This document shows, in pieces, positions 12,290 through 23,218 of a stretch of 64,000 nucleotides of DNA. The position numbers and the translations under genes are program-made. Source of the stretch: Caprella mutica. Its lineage: Eukaryota > Arthropoda > Malacostraca > Amphipoda > Caprellidae. The notes under the pieces were generated by a model, which saw only the letters and a list, made by a program, of their open reading frames with translations, was not told where the DNA came from and searched no databases. The stretch lies in NCBI GenBank assembly GCA_947561585.1, contig CANNZV010002347.1:1-64000 (forward strand), in the 5' to 3' direction. The number at the start of each line of letters is the position of its first letter. Positions within the stretch are counted from its first letter, which is position 1.

Positions 12290-13745
12290 TCCTCCACTGA
12301 AGGTGGTTGAGGGTGTGGAGAAGTGGATGGAGGAAGTTTGATTTTAAAAGAAGGATGTGAAGGAAATACAGAGTAAGATTAAATATGGGAAGCAGCCAGG
12401 GCCAGTTGAAAGTGAGGAATGGATTTATAAAGCTGTAAGGAGGAGTGATGTGTGTATGGATGGTGAGCATGTAAAATAAGATATTGAATAGTGGTGTGAT
12501 TGGTGATTGATGGGGGTGTAGGTCATAACCCCCCCCCCCCCGGTCATGAAGCCCCCCCCCCCTCTCCCCATCGGTCATGAGACCCCCCTGATCAAGAGCC
12601 CCCCAGTCATGAGCTCCCCCCACCACCCCCCAACCCCCGTTCATGAGCCGCTCTGTTTTTTATCCTTATTTACCTATATTATTTAATCCTTATTGACACT
12701 TTTCTAGTTTATTACTGATTAAACATAAAATATATGTATAACGGGGGGGGGGGGGGGGCGTGCCACCCACAAACCACTCTGCCAGGTCATTAAACAATCA
12801 TGAAGTGTGAAGTACAACAAACAAGCGGATACAACAAACTACATAAGCAACTCTCAGTTATTTCTATCTAAGTAGTTCTTCATTTATTTAACAATGTAAA
12901 TAAGTTTTTTTAATCCTTATTTACCTAGTTGGCCCCCGGGGGGGCTTAAGACCTAGGGGGGCTCATGACCGGTGGGGCTCGTGACGGGGGGGGGGGCTCT
13001 TGACAGTACCCCGATTGATGAAGGGCCTCCTCATGTCGAAAACTGTTATGATTCCCAGAGTAAGAAGAGCAATGGCCTCCTCAACAACCACCTATTGCTC
13101 TTACTAATGTTGGATATAAGATGTTCAAAAGTATGGTGAAAGAGAGAATGGTGGTACAGAGAATATATGATGAGAGAGTGTAGGGTGTTTTTGAAGGCGG
13201 GGTTCACGGAGAGGAGGAGGATGAAAGAGATTGAAAGAGTATTTTTTAATTCAAGGTTATTGTGTGGATTAATGTTATAGGATGAAAGAGAACCTAAAGA
13301 TTATTGCGATTAATTTTTGTAAGGCGTTTGATACTGTGGACAGGCAGGCTTTGATAGAGGCCAGAGGGGGTGGAATATATAGTAAGTGTGATTGAGGTGA
13401 TAGTGAGGATGTATGGAGGAGACAGTACTGAAATATGGAGGAGACAGTACTGAAATATGGAGGGAGGAAGCATTGATGAGAAAGTTGGACATTAAAAGTG
13501 GTATTAGGCAGAGGTGTGCGCGGTCGCCACAGTTGTTGGTGATAGTAGTTGGTATGATTATTTGAGAAGATGTTGGGAAGTAGATTAGAATATAGCAAGG
13601 TAGCGTGTTTGTGTTATTTTATATTGATGATGGAAAGATCTGCGAGAGGATGAGAGAATGGTGGAGTTGCTATAGGTGGAAGCTGGGAGATGTGGATTGA
13701 AAATGAATAGGGATAAGAATATTTATATGATTGTCAATGGAGAAC
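12290..13745 (+). pseudogene. Degenerate LINE (non-LTR) reverse transcriptase, split by a foldback insertion
   Basis: Fragments of a non-LTR reverse transcriptase lie in order on the plus strand but in shifted frames. They are: the upstream GKQPGPVESEEWIYKA segment (about 12376-12430; compare 'NGKAPGPDG' of LINEs); LLTNVGYKMFKSMVKER (about 13096-13146); motif A FCKAFDTVDR (about 13312-13344); motif B SGIRQRCARSP (about 13497-13530); and a motif-C-like FYIDDG (about 13618-13638). Several stops and frameshifts make it dead. The foldback at 12513-13012 lies between the first and second segments. The clade is unclear. No endonuclease domain is seen. Confidence 0.7.
12513..13012. mobile_element. 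GC-rich foldback element inserted in the LINE remnant
   Basis: A 500-bp element flanked by the direct repeat GATTGATG (12505-12512 and 13013-13020). The ends are inverted relatives (GGGGTGTAGGTCATAACCCCC; right-end reverse complement GGGGTACTGTCAAGAGCCCCC). The left arm repeats GTCATGAG plus C-runs, and the right arm repeats the inverse with G-runs of up to 11. The inner part carries a 17-G run (12742-12759) and, on the minus strand (about 12765-12826), a segment shared with the elements at 4018-4535 and 13910-14130. LINE coding similarity lies on both sides, so this is a genuine insertion. Confidence 0.75.
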
Positions 13746-13909
13746 AGGATGAAACGAGGCATTTCTGTGGCGGGTAGACCACTCGTCTGACATAGTCTAG
13801 GCGTGTGTGAGTGGCTGACAGTGTTCGGTTTTGTTGAAGATGAGCTCGGAACAAAAGTTCTGATTATTTTTATTTTAAGTGACCTAACTGAAACCCAGCC
13901 GTCTGATGG

Positions 13910-14130
13910 TGACCGGAAATTTCGGTTTCGAAAAATTCGGTCCCGGAATTATAAATGACATCTCAACATAAATGTCCGTTATGTTGTTTATTGTATCTAA
14001 TAATTTGTTGTACTGTACACTTCCTGATTGTTTAATAACCTGGCAGGGCAGCTTTGAGGGCAACTTACAAGTCTTATTTATACCTCAGACCGAAAGTTCC
14101 AAGACGGAATTTTCCGCCCAAATCTCGTGT
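13910..14130. mobile_element. Short foldback with GACCGAAA/GGAATT arms
   Basis: The arm at about 13915-13960 (GGTGACCGGAAATTTCGG, then TTCGGTCCCGGAATTATAAAT) is the degenerate inverse of 14070-14122 (TTATTTATACCTCAGACCGAAAG, then GACGGAATTTTCCG). The 100-bp centre contains the shared segment TTGTTGTACTGTACACTTCC...CCTGGCAGGGC (14008-14060). The ends and target duplication are not resolved. Confidence 0.45.
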
Positions 14131-14694
14131 TAGATAAATGTCAAGCATGTTAAAATTATTAATGTTATGTATCATTTTACAACAGTTATTCGCTTTTAAT
14201 AAATATACAAAATATTTGAGTATTCATAATTTCGACTTTTTCTATTACTGTTCTTTAATAAAATCATTATAAAATGAGACCGAGTTTTCGGAGACTAAAT
14301 TTTCCTAAAGTCCCGTGTGACATAACTTTGCAGTTCTGCGAGAACTTGTGTTCAGACCACTGCGGTTCGGAGGCTAAACAGTCCGTGCGACACCCCCTGG
14401 CTTTTAACATGGGTTCAGTGGAATTACCTTTCAAAAGCGATTTTTCAGGGGCCAATCCGCTTTTTAAATTCAGCGCAAAACCGCTCGTTTGACTGGGCCC
14501 TTATAGGTTAAACTACAAAATGTATCTAAATTATAAATTTTGTTATGATTAAAGAAGGGACTGTAATCTAAAATATTCTTCCTCATCCCCTCATGTCTAG
14601 AAATAGCTTATGGTAATGATATAGCAGATGCGTTATGATCAACTTTTCAAATCTGAATAATTGGCTAGAGGCGTCTCTGTGCCACCTTCGACAC
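14131..14694. other. Spacer, nothing recognised
   Basis: Moderately AT-rich DNA. The stretch at 14275-14500 is less AT-rich and open on both strands for about 60-70 codons, but neither translation looks like a protein I know. Confidence 0.4.
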
Positions 14695-15512
14695 GTGACT
14701 TTGAACTGTACCAAAGCACGAGACTTTGAACTGTACCAAAGCACTAGACTTTGAACTGTACCAAAGCACTAGACTTTGAATTGTACCAAAGCACTAGACT
14801 TTGAACTGTACCAAAGCACTAGACTTTGACCTGTACCAAAGCACGAGACTTTGTACTATACCAAAGCACTAGACTTTGAACTGTACCAAAGCACTAGACT
14901 TTGAACTATACCAAAGCACGAGACTTTGAACTGTACCAAAGCACTAGACTTTGAACTGTACCAAAGCACTAGACTTTGAATTGTACCAAAGCACTAGACT
15001 TTGAACTGTACCAAAGCACTAGACTTTGACCTGTACCAAAGCACGAGACTTTGTACTATACCAAAGCACTAGACTTTGAACTGTACCAAAGCACGAGACT
15101 TTGTACTATACCAAAGCACTAGACTTTGAACTGTACCAAAGCACGAGACTTTGTACTATACCAAAGCACTAGACTTTGAAGTGTACTAAAGCACTAGACT
15201 TTGAACTGTACCAAAGCACTAGACTTTGAACTGTACCAAAGCACTAGACTTTGAACTGTACCAAAGCACTAGACTTTGAACTGTACCAAAGCACTAGACT
15301 TTGACCTGTACCAAAGCACGAGACTTTGTACTATACCAAAGCACTAGACTTTGAACTGTACCAAAGCACGAGACTTTGTACTATACCAAAGCACTAGACT
15401 TTGAAGTGTACCAAAGCACTAGACTTTGAACTGTACCAAAGCACTAGACTTTGAACTGTACCAAAGCACTAGACTTTGAACTGTACCAAAGCACTAGACT
15501 TTGAATTTTACC
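14695..15512. repeat. 25-bp minisatellite, about 33 units
   Basis: Tandem array of a 25-bp unit (core GACTTTGAACTGTACCAAAGC). Three variants recur: CACTAGAC, CACGAGAC and TTGTACTATACC. They recur in an ordered way (a CCTGTACC...CGAGACTTTGTACTATACC pair at about 14827, 15027 and 15302), indicating expansion by multi-unit duplication. One unit has GTACTAAAGC at 15183. It is non-coding. Confidence 0.95.
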
Positions 15513-15665
15513 TAATCATGACGGATAGGAAAAATCAACGAAGAGTAAATTTCAGCTTTGAGATTTCACAAAAAAAGTATGTATGTTATATATTTCCAAA
15601 CCTAACATCTTTGAAAAACACAAATAGAATTACACCTCATTAACCCAAAAGGAAATAGCTATACC

Positions 15666-16663
15666 GGTGTTAGGAAAATTGCTACTGGGAAAATTGCCAC
15701 TGGGAAGATTGCTACTGGGAAATCTGCCACTGGGAAGATTGCTACCGGGAAAACTGCCACAGAGAAAATTGCCACTGTGAGAAAACTGCCACTGTGGGAG
15801 TATTGCCATTCGAAAAATTGCCCTTGAGGAAAATTACCGCTGTGGTAAAACTGCCACCCGGAAAATTGTCACTGTACATATATAAATTCATACTGAATTT
15901 TATTTTTCGAAAATCCCAAAAATCATAGGTACTGAATTTAATGTTGATCAGAATTTAATATATATAAATTTTACAATGTGTAGGTACATCTCATAACAAG
16001 TTATACGATCTAAGTGAATTCTTCTGTCGGTGGGTATGAGTGTGCTGATACGCAATTAATTCTCAGCTTAATGTGTTTAATTGTTCCCTGAAGAGATTAA
16101 ACCAATAATAAATAAAATCTTGTTGCATTAGTTACAATAATAAATAAAATTTTGTTGCATTATACTTTCAATAATAAATAAAATCTTGATACATTAATTT
16201 CACGATAGACAACAAAACATGTAGCATAAGTTTCACGATAAATAGTTACGTCTTAGACAATAAAAGTCAAAAAATTTCAGTAACTAAAATCAATTAGTTA
16301 TTAAATTTTGCTTAAATATCTCAAACCGAAATGGGCCTCTCAGGCTCATTGATCGTTCCATGGTTGAATAGTTATTTTCAACTTGCCAATTAAAGATGAA
16401 CGCACAGTGAAAATTCTTTCTACATAAAATTCGAATATTTATGTATTCAGTTCGGTAATTTTTCTATAGAGTAAAATATTTTTCAGTTTGTTAATATATT
16501 GTTAATATATTTTATAGTGGCAATTTTCCACTGTGGCAATTTTCCTCAGTGGCAAATTTCCAGATGGCAGTTTTCCCACAGTGGCAATTTTTCCACAGTG
16601 GAAATTTTCCAAGTGGCAATCTTCCCAGTGGAAATTTTCCCACATGGCAATTTTCCGCGCACG
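15666..16663. mobile_element. Foldback element with GGAAAATTGCCACTG arms and 9-bp target duplication
   Basis: A 998-bp element flanked by the perfect 9-bp direct repeat AGCTATACC (15657-15665 and 16664-16672). The left arm (15672-15875) consists of about 14 degenerate copies of GGAAAATTGCCACTG. The right arm (16515-16658) has about 9 copies of the inverse word. The right terminus (reverse complement) is CGTGCGCGGAAAATTGCC and the left is GGTGTTAGGAAAATTGC. The 640-bp core has no coding frame. It recurs in reverse complement at 45112-46786. Confidence 0.85.
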
Positions 16664-16672
16664 AGCTATACC

Positions 16673-17270
16673 TACTAATTCATTACTTCATTTCCAATAT
16701 AATTTGTATTCTCTGTAAATAGATATATATGTTATGTATGTTCTTCACCGTAAAAGTTCATCTCTAGTGGAATATTATTTGTACCTTAATATTCATAATT
16801 ATTTTTGTATTAATGGCTTTACCGAACAAAAACTGAAGACCTGTTCTGTAACCTTTACGCAATTTTAAAATATCTGTGAAGTAAAACTCATTCATTTCAT
16901 TGAAAATCGCAATTTGATCGCAATTAAAGCATCAATTTGATATGCCATAAATACATGTAATGTACTAAACTATATTAGCTATCAAGAAAGTAATTCAAAT
17001 CTTTCTTTTAAGCACGAGTGAAAATGTTCTGGGTGTGACATTTCACTCTGCGTATAAGCAATCCAAACTTCTAATGCCGTCAATCAAAGTTCGCAAAGTT
17101 TGTATTAGTTTCACTTGAAATAGTTTAGGATATTGCTGCTATATTAGAAGTAGAGATATTTCATAAAGTGAATTCGGCTATTGGAAGTAAGGGAATAATT
17201 AATTAAACTCATTGAGAGAGAAGGGGGGAAAGTTATAGTGGGTTGATAATCCCGTATCAATCTTCGGTGG
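16673..17270. other. AT-rich spacer, nothing recognised
   Basis: No gene, repeat array or RNA structure that I can support. Confidence 0.6.
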
Positions 17271-17274
17271 AAAT

Positions 17275-17475
17275 AGAGGACAATAAAAACCGGTTTAAAA
17301 AAACAGTGAAAAAACCTGGTCAAAAACTGTGTAAAAAACCATGCTAAAAAAACGTGGAAAACTGGTCAGAATAACTTGTGCATAACAAAACCCGTGGTCA
17401 AGAATCCCTTACAATGAATACTGCGGTGAAAGAGCTCCTGGACAAAAAAAACATGTCAAAAATCCCACTGTTCGA
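17275..17475. repeat. Solitary arm-like array of A-rich words
   Basis: About ten degenerate copies of an AAAAAACYRGTG-like word (AAAAAACCGGTT, AAAAAAACAGTG, AAAAAACCTGGTC). This is the arm style of the foldbacks but no inverted partner is visible. Confidence 0.4.
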
Positions 17476-17689
17476 AAGAAAAAAAACTCAAAACAGTTTC
17501 ACATTAAATTTACTCGAAGTCAAATTACCAATTTTCGAAATATGTTAGAAGTAACTTGAAGTTTTGAAATTAATTTATCGATCATTATCCATTGTTACAT
17601 TCTGTAAAGTATACATTTTCTCGCTAACGAATCGGGTCGAAGGTTCAGTGTACCCAGATGCAAAATTATGTGGGGATACCGAAGATGCT

Positions 17690-17900
17690 TCCGATCTGAG
17701 AGAAATGTCGCTGAGTACAAAATAAATAAAATACAAAGGACCTCTAAAAGGAGAGTGACTTCATGAACGAAGTGAGCAGCCACTAGACTAGTCGATGACA
17801 AATTCATGGAAACAGAAAAGCTACTCCATGTAATGGGATGATAAGGGACAGAAGCACTACTAACTGCCCTCGCGGAAGGAAAAGGAAAATGAAGCGTACA
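17690..17900 (+). repeat. Dispersed SINE-like repeat, family A
   Basis: Similar to 35190-35310 and 45930-46180. The shared order of words is: a ...AAGGGACTGGAAGAAG-like start, GTGGCTCCATGAACAAAGT (here GTGACTTCATGAACGAAGT), GTCGATGACAA, then CAGAAAAGCTACTC and GGGACAGAAGCAC. Only short, non-coding and dispersed copies are seen. I could not confirm Pol III boxes, so SINE status is a guess. Confidence 0.55.
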
Positions 17901-18072
17901 AGACTATACCTAACTCAAAACCCAATAACTCGTAGTTGAAGAGAATATCTATAGCGCTATCCTCTAATATAGTAAGTATGGCGTTAAAAATAATAAGCAT
18001 GGTAGAAAATAAGTAATATAATCCATAAGAATGTCACTCCTCTCTTACATTCACCACAGATGCCTCAGAATG

Positions 18073-19100
18073 GGTCTAGGAAAAAATCCCCCGGCGGAAA
18101 AAATCCCCCGGAAAGCATCAAACGAAGAAAGAATATCCTCAAGTCAAGAATAAAAAAATGTAATAAATATTTGCATCGATATTTCCCCTAAAATACCTAC
18201 AAAGAGAAGAAAAAGATAATATCAGAAAGAAAAGCATGTACTTATAGTATCAAATTACAGCAGTTTGAATAAACAAATATAAAAAAATTAGACTGTAACT
18301 AACTAACGTTACATAATCTGAAAATAGTAAATAGACTGTACAAAACTGGAAGTTTTAATTGTATGTTATTGCCTTAATATAGCTTTATAAATGAACTATA
18401 TTCGTCATATTTTTCTACAACATTGCGCAGTCTAATAGAGAAATCTTGATATTTGCGATTCTTCAGAGGAGTGTTACCAGCACTAAGTTGCTCTAAGCAA
18501 AATTACCGAAAAGATTGTTTTATTACAAAAGACTTTGACGTAGAAGATTTACACATTTAAAATTAAATTACAGTCAGCTATACATTTGGTGCTTGTGACC
18601 TTTAATTAACCATACATATACGTAACATAAAACATATTATATTTACACAGTAGAAAGAAACTAGTTAACTATTGAACTATAGAGTGATGGTAGATGATTA
18701 AAACTAGCGATATATAACTATCAAACGACAAATAAGGCACAGAAATGTTCAAACGATGCCATTCAGTTAATATGTTTTACCATTTGAATAAACGATGCAG
18801 CAATAAACTGATTAAACAAGTATTGAAAATAAACTAAATTTCGTATAATATTATATTCAAAATTTAACTTATTTAGATATTACCTCTTCTTTATCATCTA
18901 CACTCTTACGAGTCTACAGCTACAGTGACTGTACATCTCATAAATTTGATGTTTCTAATTAGGCATTTAGCTTGAAACTGATGGTCAAAGATTAAAACTA
19001 GGGATATGTAACTATCAATAGAAAAATAGGGCACAAATATGTTTTCTGGGGGGATTTTATCCGCGGGGGATTTTTTTTGGTAGGATTTTTTCCGGATACT
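18073..19100. mobile_element. Foldback element with GGAAAAAATCCCCC arms
   Basis: The left arm has two copies of GGAAAAAATCCCCCGG (18079-18115). The right arm (19045-19098) has GGGGGATTTTATCCGCGGG, GGGGATTTTTTTTGG and GGATTTTTTCCGG. It is flanked by the direct repeat CTCAGAAT (18064-18071 and 19101-19108; ninth base G versus A). The core (about 930 bp) is AT-rich. It contains a 60-bp internal direct duplication: GATTAAAACTAG.GATAT..AACTATCAA at about 18695 and 18990. Confidence 0.65.
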
Positions 19101-19384
19101 CTCAGAATAGAGCCATTTCTTATCGAAAATTTAAAATCTTTTATTATCATAAATAGAAGTTTAAGCACCCTACTAGCAAGTAGCAACATTGGCTTTGCAA
19201 GTGAGTCTCATTTTTGTTTGTGTGGAGCCAATTCATATTAGATGTTATTCAGTTACAATTTATTAATTAAGTTTGTGATTGTAACAAATAAGAATAATGA
19301 TCAACTAAGGTACTCGTGTCACATTCATTATTATGTTTTCCTGCAGCTAACCTATCTTTGAGGAAGGCTGGATACTCCATGATT

Positions 19385-20777
19385 GGTTGAGAGACATTTC
19401 GTCGACAAGACGTTTCGTCGACAGGACATTACGTCGACAAGACGTTTCGTCGACAGGACATTTCGTCGACAAGACGTTTCGTCGACAGGACATTTCGTCG
19501 ACAAGACATTTCGTCGACAATTTTCGTAAATGGGATATTAACACACTCTAATGTTACAAAACATGTATAATTAATATAAGACGCAGAGTTTAAATAACCT
19601 CTAATATTATGGATTTCCCGTTGAGTTTGAATCTTTTCAATCAAAAACATGTATAATAATTGTACATGATCAGAATAATGTATCAAAAGATCAAATTACA
19701 AAATTGAATAATGGTAAGAAGGAAAACTATTAAATAAATTTCACTAATTTTTACAAATTTATTTCAAAGTAATTTGAAATATTGTAAATGCTATTGTCAT
19801 ACCAAACAATGAAATCATTGAAAACTAAAGGATTTAGGGCTCAAACACAGTACAAGCAGAGTGGAGCGGTGCGAGCGGAGTGCCATTAATGTTGTTTGGT
19901 ATTCGTATGCAGAGACGCTTGGCTGTTCACACTGCGAGCGGAGCGGCGCTCCAAATAAACAATAATATTAATGGCGCGCTGCTACGCTCCGCTTGTAGTG
20001 TGTACGTACACTAAATCCACACTCAAAGAGCATTCATATTATATTTTCTATAAGTAGCCTCGTATCACATCTGCCTATTAGTATCTTGCCCTGTTTTCTC
20101 GGGTAATTGTGTTTTTTTTTTTTGGTACTTATGAGAATATTAATAATAATATATTAGTTCTACAATATTATGTAATAAGCTCATATTTTTTTGTAGAGAA
20201 TTTCTAATATTTTTTATTGCAGGATCAAAATTTGAAAATGGGATACCGTTTCATTTTCTATTTCAAGTCAACTAATTGTTTCTAAAAATAACTTTTTGGT
20301 AAAAAAAATAACATAAAATATCGATAAACATTCAACGGGGAGTATTTTTATAAAAATCTTGTCATTCATTCTAGGATTACCACTCAATTACCGAACACTC
20401 GCATTAGTCGAACAGTGGGCATTTACCTACTTGTGCTAGTCAATGGCAAATCCGACGATATAAATCTTATTATTATGAAACTTTAATTATTGAGAGGAAT
20501 TGTTTCAAATTTTAGAAATCACAAACGTAACGCGACCCAAAAATATTAAATTACTTCAAAATAATTTGGTACTATCGAGTAGTTTTGGTTTAGTATTAAA
20601 GACTGAATTTATAGTAGAAAAACGATTAAAATTTATTTAATAGTTTGCGTCGCTACCATTATTCAATTTTGTAATTTGATCGTTTGATACATTATTCTGT
20701 TAAAGTACATGTTTTGTAACATTAGAGTGTGTTAATATCCCATTCACGAAAATTTGTCGATGAAACGTCTGCACACC
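19385..20777. mobile_element. Foldback element with GTCGACAAGACGTTTC arms
   Basis: A 1.39-kb element flanked by CCATGATT (19377-19384 and 20778-20785). The left end is GGTTGAGAGACATTTCGTCG and the right end (reverse complement) is GGTGTGCAGACGTTTCATCG. The left arm has about eight 16-17-bp words with GTCGAC (19395-19520), then about 200 bp (19505-19715) that is repeated inverted at 20635-20757 with internal gaps. The right arm keeps only one word. The centre holds a GC-rich AGCGGAGCG-rich inverted stretch (19860-19995). It has no coding capacity. Confidence 0.75.
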
Positions 20778-20872
20778 CCATGATTATGTGATGTACTTTC
20801 AGGTGCACCTAAAATGTGTCGCATAATCAGGCAATGTTATCAGTCTACAGAATGTACGTTCCTAGAAGCAAT

Positions 20873-21169
20873 ATCTGCTTCTTGCTGCAATATCTGCTTC
20901 TTGCTGCAACATCTGCTTCTTGCTGCAACATCTGCTTCTTGCTGCAACATCTGCTTCTTGCTGCAACATCTGCTTCTTGCTGCAACATCTACTTCTTGCT
21001 GCAACATCTACTTCTTGCTGCAACATCTACTTCTTGCTGCAACATCTACTTCTTGCTGCAACATCTACTTCTTTCTGCAACATCTGCTTCTTGCTGCAAC
21101 ATCTGCTTCTTGCTGCAACATCTGCTTCTTGATGCAACATCTGCTTCTTGCTGCAACATCTGCTTCTTG
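20873..21169. repeat. 19-bp minisatellite, about 16 units
   Basis: Tandem repeat ATCTGCTTCTTGCTGCAAC with a central block of TACTTC variants. No frame of the plus strand contains a stop. Since 19 is not divisible by three, each frame cycles through the same peptide. The three overlapping plus-strand open frames here are therefore artefacts. Confidence 0.95.
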
Positions 21170-21172
21170 GTC

Positions 21173-21840
21173 AACATGTGCAGGTACCAAACAGAAATTA
21201 AATATCTTTTCACTTTTCTGTTTGTCTTGGATATTTCTTGAATGATTGGACGAGTGTTGTATATATTTCATTAACGCACTTGAGTCGGAAAGTATAGTAA
21301 TCATTTGGAGACAATTGCTTTTCAGATCGCAATAAGTTCAGTTCTGGGCATTGAGACCACGAACATGGCCGTCTATAGTTATAGACGGCCTTGCTATAGT
21401 TGATCAGACCAGCTCATCATGTCGTTTATAGTCTATCAGCTGTTCAAAGTGGTACAATGAAATCTAATTACAGACGCTAGAATCAATGGATAAAGATGGC
21501 ACGCAACATATTTTCTTCGGTTTTTATGCCATTGTTATTTTTTATCGGCGTTGTCTCTGAAATAAATTAAGGAATGTTCCAGATTTTCTGCCATCAGATT
21601 TATGTGAAATTATTCATTATAATATACAAAAAGTGTTTTTTAACTGAGTAATGCCCAGCAACGGAGACAAGTTAGAGACTTAGATTTTTGATCATTTATC
21701 GTTATTCTCCTCGTTAGGATTAACATTTCTATACTCTGTTGTTTTGTTAACTAAGTTACCTGGTTTGTTAATAAAGACTGATAAACCTAATTAAGTGATG
21801 ATTTTGTAACCTTTGACACTAGCTATTCCATATTTTAGGG
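21173..21840. other. Spacer with a short perfect hairpin
   Basis: AT-rich DNA. It holds a perfect 11-bp stem with a 2-nt loop at 21367-21390 (GGCCGTCTATA/TATAGACGGCC). Nothing else is supported. Confidence 0.5.
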
Positions 21841-21844
21841 GCTG

Positions 21845-22065
21845 GCAAACTCTATGTCAATTTTGAGCTAAAAAATTTCACAAAACTTCAGATCAAAGCC
21901 AATTTGATCTTCTGATCTTTGAAAATTTCAAGCCAAAATTAACAGGGGAACATAGGAATAAGTTCAAAACTCAGGCAAATTAAACCTATCTGAGTTTTGA
22001 CTCTTTGAAATGTAAGCCAATTAAATGGCTTTAATGACATACTCTGTAACATGGTCTAGGTTAGG
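21845..22065 (+). repeat. Dispersed repeat, family C
   Basis: The segment GGGAACATAGGAATAAGTTC...ATCTGAGTTTTGAC...AAGCCAATTAAATGGC...ACATACTCTGTAACATG (about 21952-22053) recurs inverted at 60355-60495. A diverged relative lies around 44030-44190. It is probably a non-autonomous transposon family. Confidence 0.6.
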
Positions 22066-22184
22066 TAGGTATATGAAAGGTTCAGTCAATTCAATTTTAA
22101 ATTTATTAATCTTAACAGTTGTTACAGATTGAAATTCGAAAAAAATTGCAGTCCTTTGACAACTCTGGATTGGGATGTGCTTAA

Positions 22185-22745
22185 AGGGGCAGTTCAGTCA
22201 ATTTTTGTTTTTATAATATTAATGTTGAACGATCACTTAGTAAGAATAAAGCATTCTTGTAGAATTAAACGGTTGAAAAAAATATAATAAGCGATATATA
22301 TCATATTTTATAAATTCGATTTAGTTCCTGCATCCTCCTACAGATGGCGCCACCACTCTGTACTATTTGTTTACATTTTACAGCTGAAAACATGTGAACA
22401 ATTTTTATATCAACAGTATTAACAGGTAATTTATGAAGAGATGGTATACTTTTCAAAAGTAAATCTAATTGTCTCGAAGGACAGTTTTCAATTTCACAAA
22501 TTCTTTTCACCATTTTCATAAGTAAATAACCGATTCATGTCTGGGACTGGTTATCATTTTGTTTACGTACTACAATGATTAGTTACGCGGTCCACTGCAG
22601 TCCACAGATGGCGCCACTAATTTACAATATACTTTTTATATAAACATTTCTAAAATCAACGAATATTCTAATGTTACATAAATAAATATATTAAATCGAT
22701 TTAGGACCAATTTGGCGATAGTTTGATGTTGACTGAACTGCCCCT
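22185..22745. mobile_element. TTAA-flanked MITE (piggyBac-like)
   Basis: A 561-bp element with perfect 17-bp terminal inverted repeats (AGGGGCAGTTCAGTCAA at 22185-22201; its inverse at 22729-22745). It is flanked on both sides by TTAA (22181-22184, 22746-22749). TTAA duplication is the hallmark of piggyBac and also of Kolobok elements. Near each end an internal CAGATGGCGCCAC word occurs (about 22341 and 22604), in the same orientation. It has no transposase. Confidence 0.85.
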
Positions 22746-22786
22746 TTAAAAGAAGCCCAGAAGCGTCCGGTATTATCTAGTAAATG

Positions 22787-23096
22787 ATTATTTATATCAT
22801 ATGGTGAATGGCAATGTACATGTTTGATGGTTAGCGACGGTCAAACAGTTAATTGTGTTGATTAACCTTAAAACTAAAAATAAATTATAAATTGACCTAA
22901 AAAGCGTTCGGTACCGCCCGGTAATATCTAGTACGCCTGGTAGCATCTAGTACCGCCCAGTAGCATCTAGTACCGCCCGGTAGCATCTAGTACCACCCGG
23001 TAGCATCTAGTACCGCTCTGTACACTGTACATGATTATTTATATCGTTTGGTGAATGGCAATGTACATATTTGATGGTTAACGAATGGACAAACAG
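22787..23096. repeat. 20-bp tandem repeat between direct 65-bp repeats
   Basis: About five and a half copies of the 20-bp unit GTACCGCCCGGTAGCATCTA (22917-23025). Two direct copies of a 65-bp segment flank it (TGATTATTTATATC.TTTGGTGAATGGCAATGTACAT... at 22788-22850 and 23031-23096). It looks like a local duplication product. Confidence 0.8.
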
Positions 23097-23218
23097 GTAA
23101 AAAAAAGTTCGATACACTGTACGGGATTATTCATACCTTGTGGTGATTATATTTCATGGTAAAACGAAATACACAAATCAATCTATTGTATAAATATCCA
23201 ATAACCGAAGATTACTAA

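Noticed and set aside
20814..21245. Three overlapping plus-strand frames and one minus-strand frame
   Set aside because: All lie on a 19-bp repeat whose plus-strand frames lack stops; they are shadows of the repeat.
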